The position numbers and the translations under genes were made by a program. From positions 124,001 through 188,000 of the forward strand of contig JADFUC010000009.1 of assembly GCA_019722365.1 (NCBI GenBank): a stretch of DNA of 64,000 bases. The letters are read 5' to 3'. This DNA is from Lithospermum erythrorhizon. Its lineage: Eukaryota > Streptophyta > Magnoliopsida > Boraginales > Boraginaceae. Of the stretch, positions 36,601 to 47,321 are shown piece by piece. The notes under the pieces are model-generated. The model saw nothing but the letters and a program-made list of their open reading frames with translations, searched no databases and was not told the DNA's origin. Within the stretch, counting starts at the first letter, position 1, and every line of letters begins with the position of its first letter.

Positions 36601-37875
36601 TATCTTGGCTCTACTCGAGCATTCAATTAATTTTTTTACACTACCTCATATTGTGATAACATTTTCTTCCCTTGTTATCAAGTAATAAATTTTTTTTCTC
36701 GTCACTTCAACATATGAGTTGAATTATACAACATATAAATAAAGTTGCACACTTATAAATAATATATACCACTTCAAGGGTATAATCATTTGCTTCAAGG
36801 ATTAACCACTTCAGGGGTATATATTATTGTATATTAACATGTAATCATGCGTTATGTCTTTCAAAGGAGTCAAATAATGTTGTTCCACCTTTTATTGTTG
36901 TCTTCAAGACTAACAATACTATGCAATTAAAACTTGGTGTATATTAGATTATGCATGCACCCAAGATCGACCTCAACTCAAGAGTGTATACATATTTAAA
37001 TCAATTCATGCTTAACGCCTACACACTCGCTCAATTTCATTCAAGGTGCATCTCGAACTCAAGAGACGATAGACAATAATCAAATTCGTAAAATCCATTC
37101 CATGTAATCAATATGTATTCTTTTATATAATACTTAGCCTCGTGTCTCCATAATCAAATCATATGATTTCATACTATTGTCAAAATAACGAGGACATCGA
37201 GATTATCATAAATATTCAAAGCTCCTTAATTTATAAGGATCATTACAAGTAGCACGCACTCGATATATAACTAACGATTTTGAATTCAATAAGTCTTCTA
37301 GACTTTAACTATTAAACGAGATTGTCTTCTAGGACTGATAAATTTAATATTTAATCATATCATAGATCAAATAATACGTGAATCAATAACGAAATCAAAA
37401 ACATAATTCCGTTATATTAATAAATAAATTCACAATTTCATAAACACATCAATCTGATGACTTACAATACTAATAAATTTTAAATATACACCAAACTAAT
37501 TAAACAAGCATACTCATATTTTATAAAAGGCTATATATACGCATTATTCAAACCCCAATAATAATAATAAAACAAGTTCTATCGTATAAATTGTTTAACC
37601 CTCATATGTTTATTAACGGGTTTCGCTTCACAGTCTTCTCGCATGAAAATTCGCTTATCTTACTAAGAAATCTTATTTGCCTTTTAATTTAATTTCGTAT
37701 GAACGATTAACTTAGAAATATGATATAATATACTGTATAATATTTTACTACTAAAACTCAACCCAAGTCACTAACGGCAGATCATCACGCTATTACTTGT
37801 ATTTTATTTATTCATTCTATTAATTTCATGAAAAATAAAACTTAGTTAAATGGTGTAAGATACTCCTCACGGAAA
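33661..37875. other. Internal DNA of the second element, no domain seen
   Basis: About 4.2 kb of AT-rich sequence with scattered CTCCCCCTC phrases (about 33700 and 35500) typical of the 3' part of these Copia families in reverse orientation. No integrase, reverse transcriptase or gag motif was found on either strand. Confidence 0.4.
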
Positions 37876-37894
37876 GATCATCGCTACGATAACG
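37876..37894 (-). other. Candidate primer-binding site, tRNA-iMet type
   Basis: The minus strand reads CGTTATCGTAGCGATGATC directly inside the 5' LTR. It is similar to the ...TTATCAGAGC primer sites of Copia elements, with about three differences in the core. Confidence 0.5.
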
Positions 37895-38124
37895 CTATAA
37901 ATATAATCAAGAACAAAAGAATACGTAATAATAAAATGCTTATAATAATATCTTTTATCGCTATTGATGTCTGTAATACAATACAACGAGCCGCCTATTC
38001 TGGCTTCTAATATATATCATACAAGCATAATTACTGATAAATAAATAACTCTTGCAAACACCACAATTTACTAATCAATTCATCTCCTTTCGACTGACAA
38101 GACACACACAATATTTCCATATCA
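37895..38124 (-). repeat. 5' LTR of the second minus-strand element
   Basis: The right copy of the short LTR pair, aligned to 32134-32382 with many indels. Its outer end near 38124 reads CCATATCA in place of the CATAACA end of the left copy. Confidence 0.65.
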
Positions 38125-38293
38125 TGTTTTCTTTAAATACGTGTAATAATTAGACATAAATTAACCCCTGTCCCAATTGAAAGTCCAAAACACCACACCA
38201 AATTCAAGAATCTAGTCTCTTCCAAAGAGTCTTTTCCCCCACTTTGTCACTCTTGATCTATTCCACAAAATTCATTAAACAAAAAGTTGTAGT

Positions 38294-38437
38294 ATGGGAT
38301 TTTTTGTGTTCATGTTAGGAACAGTTTGTGGAGTCTACATAGCACAAAACTATAGTGTACCAAACATCAAGAACATGTACGAGAAAGCCATCAATTTGGA
38401 GAAGACCAATCGCAAGAAGCCTCCAAATCAAGATTAA
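38294..38437 (+). CDS. 47-residue membrane microprotein, STMP1-like
   Basis: ATG at 38294 opens an uninterrupted frame of 47 codons ending in TAA. The N-terminal 16 residues (GFFVFMLGTVCGVYI) form one short hydrophobic segment. Then comes AQNYSVPNI, a charged helix-like stretch with KNMYEKAINLEKTNRKK, and a KKPPN tail. This layout, LGxxxGxYxAQNYxxPN then a basic tail with KKPP, is that of the short transmembrane mitochondrial protein 1 (STMP1) family of animals, and comparable short proteins occur in plants. In animals STMP1 sits in mitochondrial membranes and associates with respiratory complexes; the plant role is unknown to me. No intron is needed. A Copia-type LTR ends 170 bp upstream, so only a short native upstream region remains. 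Family membership is inferred from the motif pattern and from memory, not from a search. Confidence 0.8.
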   Translation: MGFFVFMLGTVCGVYIAQNYSVPNIKNMYEKAINLEKTNRKKPPNQD

Positions 38438-39708
38438 TTTTCAAGAATCAGAAAAATTATGATGTATGGTGTTTTTTTTATATTATATATCAAAAAAATA
38501 TACGTTGTGTTCGTATAACCGATCCATTTAACGGGATAAGGCTTGGTTTAAGAAAATCGACATGGATTCTTGATTTCTAGAATTTTAATTTGTTGTTATT
38601 TAATGGTGTTTGTGATTTTAATTATGTGTTTCAGCATCAGAAAAATGGAAAAGGGTTATGATTTAGTGATTGTTTGCTTACCGTCATGAACAATGGTGAT
38701 TGGTTTTTTTGTTCTTTCTGAATTTTGATTTTTTCGTTTGATTTAGTGGGATGTGGGAAATTATATCCATATTGATCTTGGTCCTCCAGAAAATTCGATC
38801 CTACACTAGGTGATGCATCGAATTTCATCAGAATTCAGAAGTTAAAAAGTGGGAAATTTCTTCTCTTCCCTAGTTTTTTCTCTGATTTTGCATTAAAGTG
38901 TTAATTCAATATGTGTTTCATATTGATTGGAGCACATCATAAAATTTATTTTACAATTAATTTAAAAAAAAAATATATGGAATCATTTTTCCTCAATAAA
39001 TTGCTAAAATCGTATTTTCGTAAAATTGATCCCGATAACCATTTGAATAAAAAAATTCTCTTATTAATTTAAATGTATATATCACATATCAATTATATTT
39101 ACTTTTAATTTTAAATAATAATTTAATTTTCGAAATTGTTCCGGAAAAATTAACTCCGGAACGAAAAAAATTTCCTATATAGTGTTTATAGTTACTTCAA
39201 AAAGGCAAAATTCATAGGAAAATCATCTACCTCTTTTTAATGTCTTCAGTTTCTATTAAATTGAAAAATACCAAATTTCAACGAGCATCATCAACCTTGT
39301 TTCAGCATCTTTCGTTTTTGTTACATCAAAGGAAGTTTTGTTACATGAAAAAACAGCACATTTCTAAACTTTTTATTGGTGTGTCAGACAACCATACCAT
39401 TAATCGGAACAATTGATCCAAGCCACTGTAAAAACCATACACACCAATGATATAGTATGAACAAGAGTTTGCACCATCACAATGCAGTGCTATAGCATAC
39501 AAAATTTATTCACTTGTATAAAAGTTCTCCATATATTTCAAACGGACCAATTTCATCCATTTCAACCATGTATATTGCAAATTTGTAATAACTAAATCCT
39601 GTCAAAGTTGCCCTATAAACTCTAAACAAAGTTCCAAAGTGATCGTCGAATGGAAGAAATGCCGATTCTTGAATCCAGAAAGTAGTTCGAACATCGTCTC
39701 TATAATGA
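38438..39708. other. Region between two convergent genes
   Basis: It contains the 3' untranslated parts of the microprotein gene (left) and the VAP27-like gene (right, minus strand). No separate gene is supported. A 63-codon minus frame at 38637-38828 has no known domain. Confidence 0.5.
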
Positions 39709-42700
39709 CTATGACTTTATGAGGTATCCGGTCAACATGCCAATGATAAAGACCAGCAGGACAAATACCATGGAGAAACCACCACCTCCGCGACTCTTGC
39801 TGAGTTCTCTTCTCAATGTGTCCTGTTAAATTCAAATTGAACATAGTTCGGTAATCAGCAATGTAGGCAAACAAGAACAAAAAGAAATATATACTTTACA
39901 ACTAGAGCAAACAAATACACAGAGCACTGATGTTAAGAATCCTGGAACCAGATAAACCAGGACGTAGAGATCATGATGCATAAGAGTTGATAAGCTTAAC
40001 GCAAGAAGAATGTCATGTTTAAGGTAGAAGGGCCATGCCCTAAGGTAACAATAAAACTCCATTGGTAATTTATGGAGGTGTCACAGTAAAGGAAATCAAG
40101 AATTTCAAAATCAGAAACCGCATATATGATTTTTGAAGTAAACGGTCGTATGAAAAGTTGCATATTTCTGTTTATCCCAATTGCCGCAGAGACATCAATT
40201 ATAGGAATGCCTTTCCTCCACATCACTAGGGATGCTAATGTGAAGAGCACTCTCAAATGGTGTCGTGGCATAGCATTCAATACAATGGGAAGGGAAATTT
40301 CTAGAGTATTCCACATCATTGTCAAGTTCCATTCCAAAAGATCCCAAGGTAATTCCTCCCACACCCATTTAAATTCTTTTGAATAGACCACATCTTATTC
40401 CTTCCATTCCCGCTGGTATAAGTGTATCCCTAGTTGAGGGAAATCAGGACTTTTTAATTGACTTACATCCCTTAAACATATATTTAAATTGTTTTACTAC
40501 TATGCCATCAGAAGAAAGATGTGATCCAGTACATAACATGCTACCGGTTACCCCCTAAATGGTCACGGATGAGAGGAACACATATGACATTGCAAATGCA
40601 GTGGATTAACAAAAATATACATTTGTATGAAACCAAGACACATAAAATACTTCAACTCAACATACCAGTTCCTGATTCAGTTTCTGTTTTTGTTGAAGAG
40701 CAGAAGCTTTCTCCTGTGTCAGCTTAGAAATCACACTTGAATACTGCAAGAAACATTTATAATTAAAAACTTCCTCCATAGAGAACATAAGAAGGCAGCT
40801 CTTGCAAACAATTACAAAAACAAAACTGTATCTCAAACCCAGGCACACTGACTAAATAAGACCAATCTGTGAATGCCAAGCTGAATATATTTGACGTTGA
40901 TTGACTTAGTTCATGCATTTGAATGTAATACAAATGTTGGAAAATATATGTTCTCACACCTTGATATTAACAGCACTACTTTAGTATGAATAGAAGTTAA
41001 TAATCTGTATCAATTACATAAATTGTGTATTTAAAAGTTCAGGACTTCAAAGAATTCAGGGTCACAGATTCTGGAATTCATCTAAAATTTTCAAGTATAA
41101 CACTTGGCAACTTCATAGCATTAGCATTTATTTAATATAAAACAATAAACTCAACGATGATTCAAAATGGAAAATAGGCTGTGTGGAAAGTCCATTATAT
41201 AATTGCAGACAACAATCACAATATAGATCATTCATAAATATTGAAACATCAGAGATAACAGAAACTAATAACTGAAAATGCAAATTATAAGAGGTAAAAG
41301 GATTAAAAGACTGAAAGTAAAGAAAATGCCCACCTCAGAAGATACTGAGTTCCTTTTAGGTTCCTCAAAAGACCTTGTTACCTGGTAAAATTCAAAGAAG
41401 AGTACAAAATGATTTCAGCTATAGTTGCCATACAGGTAGCGGAAAAAGAAGACAAATTATCCACTTACAGCTTCGTGCAATGAAGATTCTTTGGGGTCAT
41501 TATCAGATGACCTGGGCGGTGTACCTTCCTCCGACCCTTCAGGGACTGGAGAGGGAGGATTTGCAGGAATGTAAACAACTCTCAGCTTGCATTCATCAAC
41601 AACCTTACCCTCCTCTTTATTAAACTGTACATCAAAACACAATAAACAAGTCTGCCGGATTATGCCATAAAACGTAGAATTTGATCATAAACTACCCACC
41701 ATTTCTTGAACTACTTCTTTGCTCGTTGTGTTATTTGGTGCAACAACACTCTGGATCAAAAACTTATCCTTACTCTGCATATCAGAAGGTGCCTCTTTCT
41801 GGGCTTGCATAGTAACTAACAAACACAACAAATCGGCTACTGTATAAGCATTTAAAATTGATCACATGAATAACTAAAGAACCAATAAGTCAATTGCAAC
41901 ACGCCATAATGTTACAACTATTCAAATTAGTAGAACAAGGAGATGCAGTATTGAATTGACATCATTAAGAGTCGGCACCTGTAACATTGCAAGTTGATCC
42001 AGGTAGAACAACACCAGCATTAGGACGAACGGAGTACTTCTTTGGATTCGTTGTTTTAACCTTACAAATTAACAGTCCATATCATCAACCAAAAACTCAG
42101 CGCAATCAACGAGATCAACTAAAAATTTAGCTCATCAACATAGAAAACGATTAATGGAACATGACAATCGTCACTCAATGAAGAGGCCGAACCTTAAAAG
42201 CAATATGCTGATCAGTCTTGTTTGTCAATTGAATAGAACATGAACTCTGCTTCTTCACCTCAACTTTATAGTTCCATAACACCCAATCAAAAGATCAAAC
42301 AAATCCATCATCAAAATCGATACCCAATCCAATTATCAAATATTAGAAAAACAAATAAACAATCAGTGTAAAAATATCCATTATTCCTATGAAATATACA
42401 AAACCCACATTCAAAATACAATAAAAATTCAATCGTTCATCCATAAACATAGAGATATAGCATAAATAACCCACAAATACAATAAACACCCAATCTCAAC
42501 ACAAAAACCCAAAATCAAAATCCAATAAAGACTCAATCTTTATTCCTAATACATACCCAAAATCAAAATACAATAAAGACTCGATCTTTCATCTTATTTT
42601 TTTTTTAAATCATTACTCGTCATTGCAAGGATCCCAGACCTCATCATTGAGAGTAATATCCCGTGGCAACTGGAATAAAATCTTTAATCCTAATACATAG

Positions 42701-43296
42701 AGATAAACAATCAACACAAAAAAAACCCAAAACCAAAATACAGTAAAGACTCAATCTTTAAATCATAATAGTAACAGATATACAATCAACACAAAAACCC
42801 AAAATCAAAATACAATAAAAACTCAATCTTTAATCCTAATACATAGAAATAAACAATCAATACAAAAACCCAAAATCAAAATACAGTAAACACTCAATCT
42901 TTAATCATAATACTAACAGATATACGATCAACACAAAACCCCAACATCAAAATGCAATAAAAACTCAATTTTTAATCCTCATACATAAAAATATATTCAA
43001 TCCCCACAAAAACCCAAAATCAAAATAGAATAAAAACTCAATCTTTAATCCTAATACATAGAGATATAAAATCAACACAAAAACATATAATCAAAATACA
43101 ATAAATACTCAATCTTTAATCTTAAAACATACAGATATACAATTAACACAAAAAAAATGTAAAAAAACCAATAAAAATATAAAATGTAAACAACTATTTA
43201 CATTACACTAGCTGAAATATAAATAAGTATTGAGTATAACTTACATGGGAATTTGAGTTCAGTTGGATGAATATTAAGAAATTCCCCAGAAGTCAT
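39709..43296 (-). CDS. VAP27-like vesicle-associated protein, eight exons
   Basis: Exons on the minus strand are 43296-43245, 42263-42193, 42060-41979, 41815-41700, 41624-41469, 41381-41334, 40743-40666 and 39822-39709. All have GT-AG borders and join in frame to 238 residues plus stop, close to the roughly 240 residues of plant VAP27 proteins. Residues about 5-125 form the MSP domain (LNIHPTELKFPF, SIQLTNKTDQHIAFKVKTTNPKKYSVRPN, GVVLPGSTCNVTVTMQAQ, then KDKFLIQS). A Pro/Ser/Glu-rich linker follows, with a coiled coil around 178-208 (KLTQEKASALQQKQKLNQEL). A C-terminal tail anchor is GFSMVFVLLVFIIGMLTGYLIK. The family anchors in the ER and binds FFAT-type partners at ER-plasma membrane contact sites. 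Intron 1 (about 980 bp) holds a minisatellite. All splice sites and domains look intact. Confidence 0.95.
42480..43150. repeat. 72-bp minisatellite in intron 1 of the VAP27-like gene
   Basis: A unit of about 70-74 bp built as ATCAACACAAAAACCCAAAATC, AAAATACAATAAA, then ACTCAATCTTTAATC recurs about eight times. CTCAATCTTT-type landmarks fall near 42532, 42580, 42750, 42820, 42892, 42963, 43037 and 43108. Two sub-forms, ending CTAATACATAGA(G)ATA and ATAATACTAACAGATATAC, partly alternate, which suggests duplication of a dimer. A short unrelated stretch (about 42597-42660) interrupts the array. Confidence 0.85.
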
Positions 43297-45408
43297 AACT
43301 ATGAATCAATCCAAAAATCAGAAAAGTCAACGTCCAAAGTTTATGAAAGTCAACTGAGGAAACTTAAAGGGGGGGTGAATAAATGAATATTGGTTTGATT
43401 TGGAAAGAACATTCAAGAATTTGTTTCCTTGTTTGTTTGGTTTATGAAATGACCATACTACCCTATCAGTTTATAGATATTTATCGGTCGGGTCGGGATG
43501 GAAGTTGATTTTCTTTGCAACTATAGTAATTACAAATTACGAATTTGATCATCTAATAGTGATGGAGTGAACCCACATACAATAGACATCTTCGTCTTTT
43601 ATCTTACTATTGCATTAATCATTTAAAAGTGGAGGCTAGCTCACAATAGACAACTTCATCTTCTGTCTGACTGTTGGTCAATCATCTTCGTTTCAAAAGA
43701 AGTAATAAATACTCCTTTGAGGCTCCGACAAGTGTTGAACTAGAGACCTCTTTAGCATAATATACAATTAGATACCACTAGGCTATTAAGTCATTGATGT
43801 TGTAAGTAGATGGAATATATTCTTTTTTCAAGATAGTAATGTGGGAAATCTGAATAAATTAGATGTATCATTTGATGTCTTTTTCTCCTAATTTAAAAGA
43901 TTATACTGTTTGATTTTCTATATTAAAAATAACAATTATAAATAAACCGAACCATGATTCTACAAATAATATAAAAATAATAATATACAAGAGTCTACCT
44001 TTCTTTAAGGATTGCAAATAGTAATATATTCCTGGTATGACTCATCAATCAACGTGAGATTGTTGTCTATAAGAATAGTCCACACCAACGTATGAACGAA
44101 CCCTCCGTGAGCTTTACCAGCCCGTTAAAATATTAAACCGAAGACGAGGTCAGTACAAAAACCAATGAGTTTCTTATTCCTCCTACTACTCGACTAAATG
44201 AAGGGGGGGGGAGAAGTACTTTCACACTTTTCAAAGGAGAACTAAATATCAAAAGTAAATGAGCAAGTTTTTCATTCCAAATGAAGGCCTTTATATAAAG
44301 GTTTGAGCTCCTAAAATGTAGGCACTAAAAAGGAGGTGGAAGAATATTCTAAAAATCCTAACCTTCTCAACCCTTTAGCCTTCCCTATGGGGCATTTTCC
44401 AACAATTGGAATTTGTCCCAACATTTTCATACACTTCCATTTTAACCCCGGGGTTATAATCGCATTATAGTTCGATTCTGTTGTTGTGTGTGACCTTTTA
44501 AGCTCGATCGACAATAACAATATATTAATTTATGTTAACTGAACATCATATTAATATATAGATTATGAGCGGACTCTAGTAAACCATCATAACCCCTAGT
44601 GTCAATCGAGTTACCTAATATGTCAATTGTCCAACAATCGAACATATATCTGAACTTATAACTTTAAATGTAATAATCAGTTGTACAATCTAATTGTTCA
44701 TTATACAATTAAGACACGATGCATTCTAATCATTAGGTTCATAAACGAGTTGAAGTGGACAGAACTCTACTAGATTCGACTCGATTATATTCAATCAGAT
44801 ATGGTTGAATTACTTGAATAGATGATCATATCAAAAAAAATTAACATGAATACGCCCCAAGTAGACCTGAACAATCAATATATAACCTAGCCTAACCAAT
44901 TTCTATCTAATCGCGATCTTACTAAAAACCTAGAGAAAATCTAGAAGATATGAATAGGATAAAGAAACACCTCCCAAAATAATATAATGATACTTAATCC
45001 GTAAGATAAATTTTAATTAGATTGTTCATATTTGATCAGTCAATTTCAAGTTTAATCCACTGAAAATATTTATTTTATCTATTAATTTTATCATGATATG
45101 AGAGCATATTATGTCGTTCGATATATAGTCATTTTCCTATCTGGATCTTCATATCATATAAGTAAAAAAATTTTCTTCTAATTTGTTGTTTGAAGTTTGA
45201 AGAGCCAGGTCAACATTCATGTTCTTATATATGAATTCTTATGAAGGTACTTGTCTAACCTGGTGAGATTGGATCTATCTCTAGCTCATTATACATTTGA
45301 GCTTGTATTTATTAAGAGTATTATTTATATTTACTATCCATGATTAAGCTATTCTTCTTACTATTGAGGTAAAATAACAATAATAAGCTATATGTTTCCA
45401 TAAGGTAA
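43297..45408. other. Intergenic DNA between VAP27-like gene and Gypsy element
   Basis: The first few hundred bases should hold the promoter of the VAP27-like gene, read leftward. Around 43570-43680 the phrase CAATAGACA(T/A)CTTC(G/A)TCTT occurs twice, as a small duplication of about 80 bp. No gene is visible. The 69-codon minus frame at 44311-44520 matches nothing. Confidence 0.4.
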
Positions 45409-45413
45409 GACTA

Positions 45414-47321
45414 TGTAGACATCGAAAATTTATCAAAAATAATAATTAAATTGATTAAGATGAATTAATCAAATTAATTAAAAGTCCAAATGCACCAGCA
45501 TGTCATGCTACATCAGGTTTCGATCAAACCCTAAATTCAAATCAAACTCGATCAACAAGGGTTCCTGAAATAAGCCCCTAATTGAAGCTAAAATAAGGGT
45601 TATTATTAATTAACCTTAAATTTGAATTGAAATAGGTTCTTTGAGAAATAGAAGCTCTACATTAAATGTCAATTGAAATTGGGTTCTAAAAACCCCAATT
45701 TTATTGATTAAAATCGCCATAATGAACATTCTAGACGCCTACGTGATCAAAATGAAACATCCTGGAAATTCATGGGTTCAAAAACGAAGACTCAAATAAG
45801 TTTGGGGTTAAAATAAAAGCTCCAAAAGTCCAGTAATCTTCTAATGCGCCTATTTTAGGTTTCTTGGTGACCAAGTTGTGCTTTTGATCAACGGTCCAGA
45901 TCTTGTCTCAAAAATCAACGGTTAAGATCATAATCCACCTAAAAATAAACCAACCAATCAAAAGCAAGAATTTGAAGCCTAGAAGCCTATATAAACCCCC
46001 CTTTATTTTCGAAAAAATAACATCCACAAAATTATCAAGAAATCATTCAAAAACCTGAGAAAATACAGAGAAAACCTCTGAGATTTCTCTAAGTTAAATC
46101 TTTTAAACCGCTAGCAAAACACCACGTGGTGGCTGAAACAATTCCCACGTGACCAAAATAGGAACTTAAATTTAAGATTACCCACAAACACGTAAAGAAT
46201 TTTTCAAGCTCAAGCAAAAATCGATTTAATTTGACTTAAAAGTTTCTCAAAACATTTCGAATATTCAGAATATGCTAAAGAGCTTCCTTTGACAGGTACA
46301 TAAATCTTGCATGAACACTGAAAATCTCGTGTTTGATTCATATTAAGTTCCAAATATAGGAATACATTGAGCGTTCAAATCTATGCGCAATTCTGATTCT
46401 GTGCAGAAACACGCTTACTAAACCCCGTCTAGTCGATCATCATCAACAAGGTCGAAAGCTCCACATTCATACCTTCATACCGATCATCACTACAAGAACA
46501 CGCCGCTAAGTGCCGCTAGTAAAAGCTAGAAGTAACGCTACTTCAAAGCTTAAATCAAGTCCAACCGAGGCCAAATCTCACTATGTCCCACCTGGGTCAT
46601 ATCCCTTAAGTCCCACTCTACAAAGAACAAGATGCTAAGTGCCATCAGAGGTATTGCATGGCTAACGCCGCTCAATAATTTCATATCACTCCATACAAAT
46701 TTCAAAGCTCCTGAGTCATATCTCTAATCAAGTGTCATATCAAGGCACTAAGTCCCACCCAAAGGCAAGTGACCTCTCAAGCTACCAAGTCCCACTATTT
46801 AAGGCCGTAGCTTATCCACCACATAGTCCCACCCCGCAATACTCAGCCAAGTCCCACACTACAAACGCTTGTAGTAAGTCCATCAAGTCTAAAGTAGACC
46901 GGAGATCAAGTCCAAGACCCAAGATCAAGTCCAACACAGCCAACACGAGAATACGCTGCTAAGGCTCCCCGACTCGGACCATATCCAAGTCCATCATGCA
47001 TCAGACACATATCCAAATTCTGTAGAGGTTCTATCCAAATCCAAGTTAAATCGTTCAAATCAAATCAAGTTAAGGTCAAGCTCAAGTTTAAATCACAAAT
47101 CAAGCCGAGCTCATACCAAGCTCATCAAGACTCCAAATCAAGCTCAAGTCAGCCAGTTTACATCTCACAAATCTTCAAAGAAACTCTTTAGGACTCATAG
47201 TTTGGACAAATTAATCCTTTCCGATATGATAAAAAACTTGTACACTAAGGAATTTTTTCCTACAAAGGAGTTTTCTTTTGTATCCTCCTACATAAATAAT
47301 AAAATTCTCCTTTACATTACA
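45414..47321 (+). repeat. 5' LTR of the Gypsy element
   Basis: The LTR starts TGTAGACATCG and ends CATTACA. It contains a CCAACGGTT/ATCAACGG-type and CCTATATAAACCCCC (TATA-like, about 45988) promoter region, also found in the right LTR at about 57235. Its 3' third is made of short repeats of AAGTCCCAC and AAGTCC words (about 46590-47160). Confidence 0.85.

Larger units (their letters stand above)
32134..38124 (-). mobile_element. Copia-type LTR element without recognisable pol
   Basis: Short direct repeats of about 230-245 bp flank 5.5 kb. Both contain ATATCTTTTAT(T/C)GC, TGATGTCT, AATACAATACAA and ATCAATTCATCTCCTTTCGA. Directly inside the right repeat, the minus strand reads CGTTATCGTAGCGATGATC. 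This resembles the GTTATCAGAGC form of the tRNA-iMet primer site used by related Copia elements, and it fixes the minus orientation. The inside has no identifiable gag or pol on either strand, so the element is either non-autonomous or beyond recognition. The ORFs at 33213-33473 and 34475-34816 match nothing. The right end lies 170 bp before the microprotein ATG. Confidence 0.7.

Noticed and set aside
38637..38828. 63-codon minus-strand ORF downstream of the microprotein gene
   Set aside because: No recognisable content; it lies in the 3' flank of two convergent genes.
39832..40391. Minus-strand ORFs of 76 and 131 codons between VAP27-like exons 7 and 8
   Set aside because: They lie within the last intron and show no VAP or other domain; the exon 7 to exon 8 junction skips them cleanly.
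40521..40727. Plus-strand 68-codon ORF
   Set aside because: It is antisense to VAP27-like exon 7 and adjoining intron.
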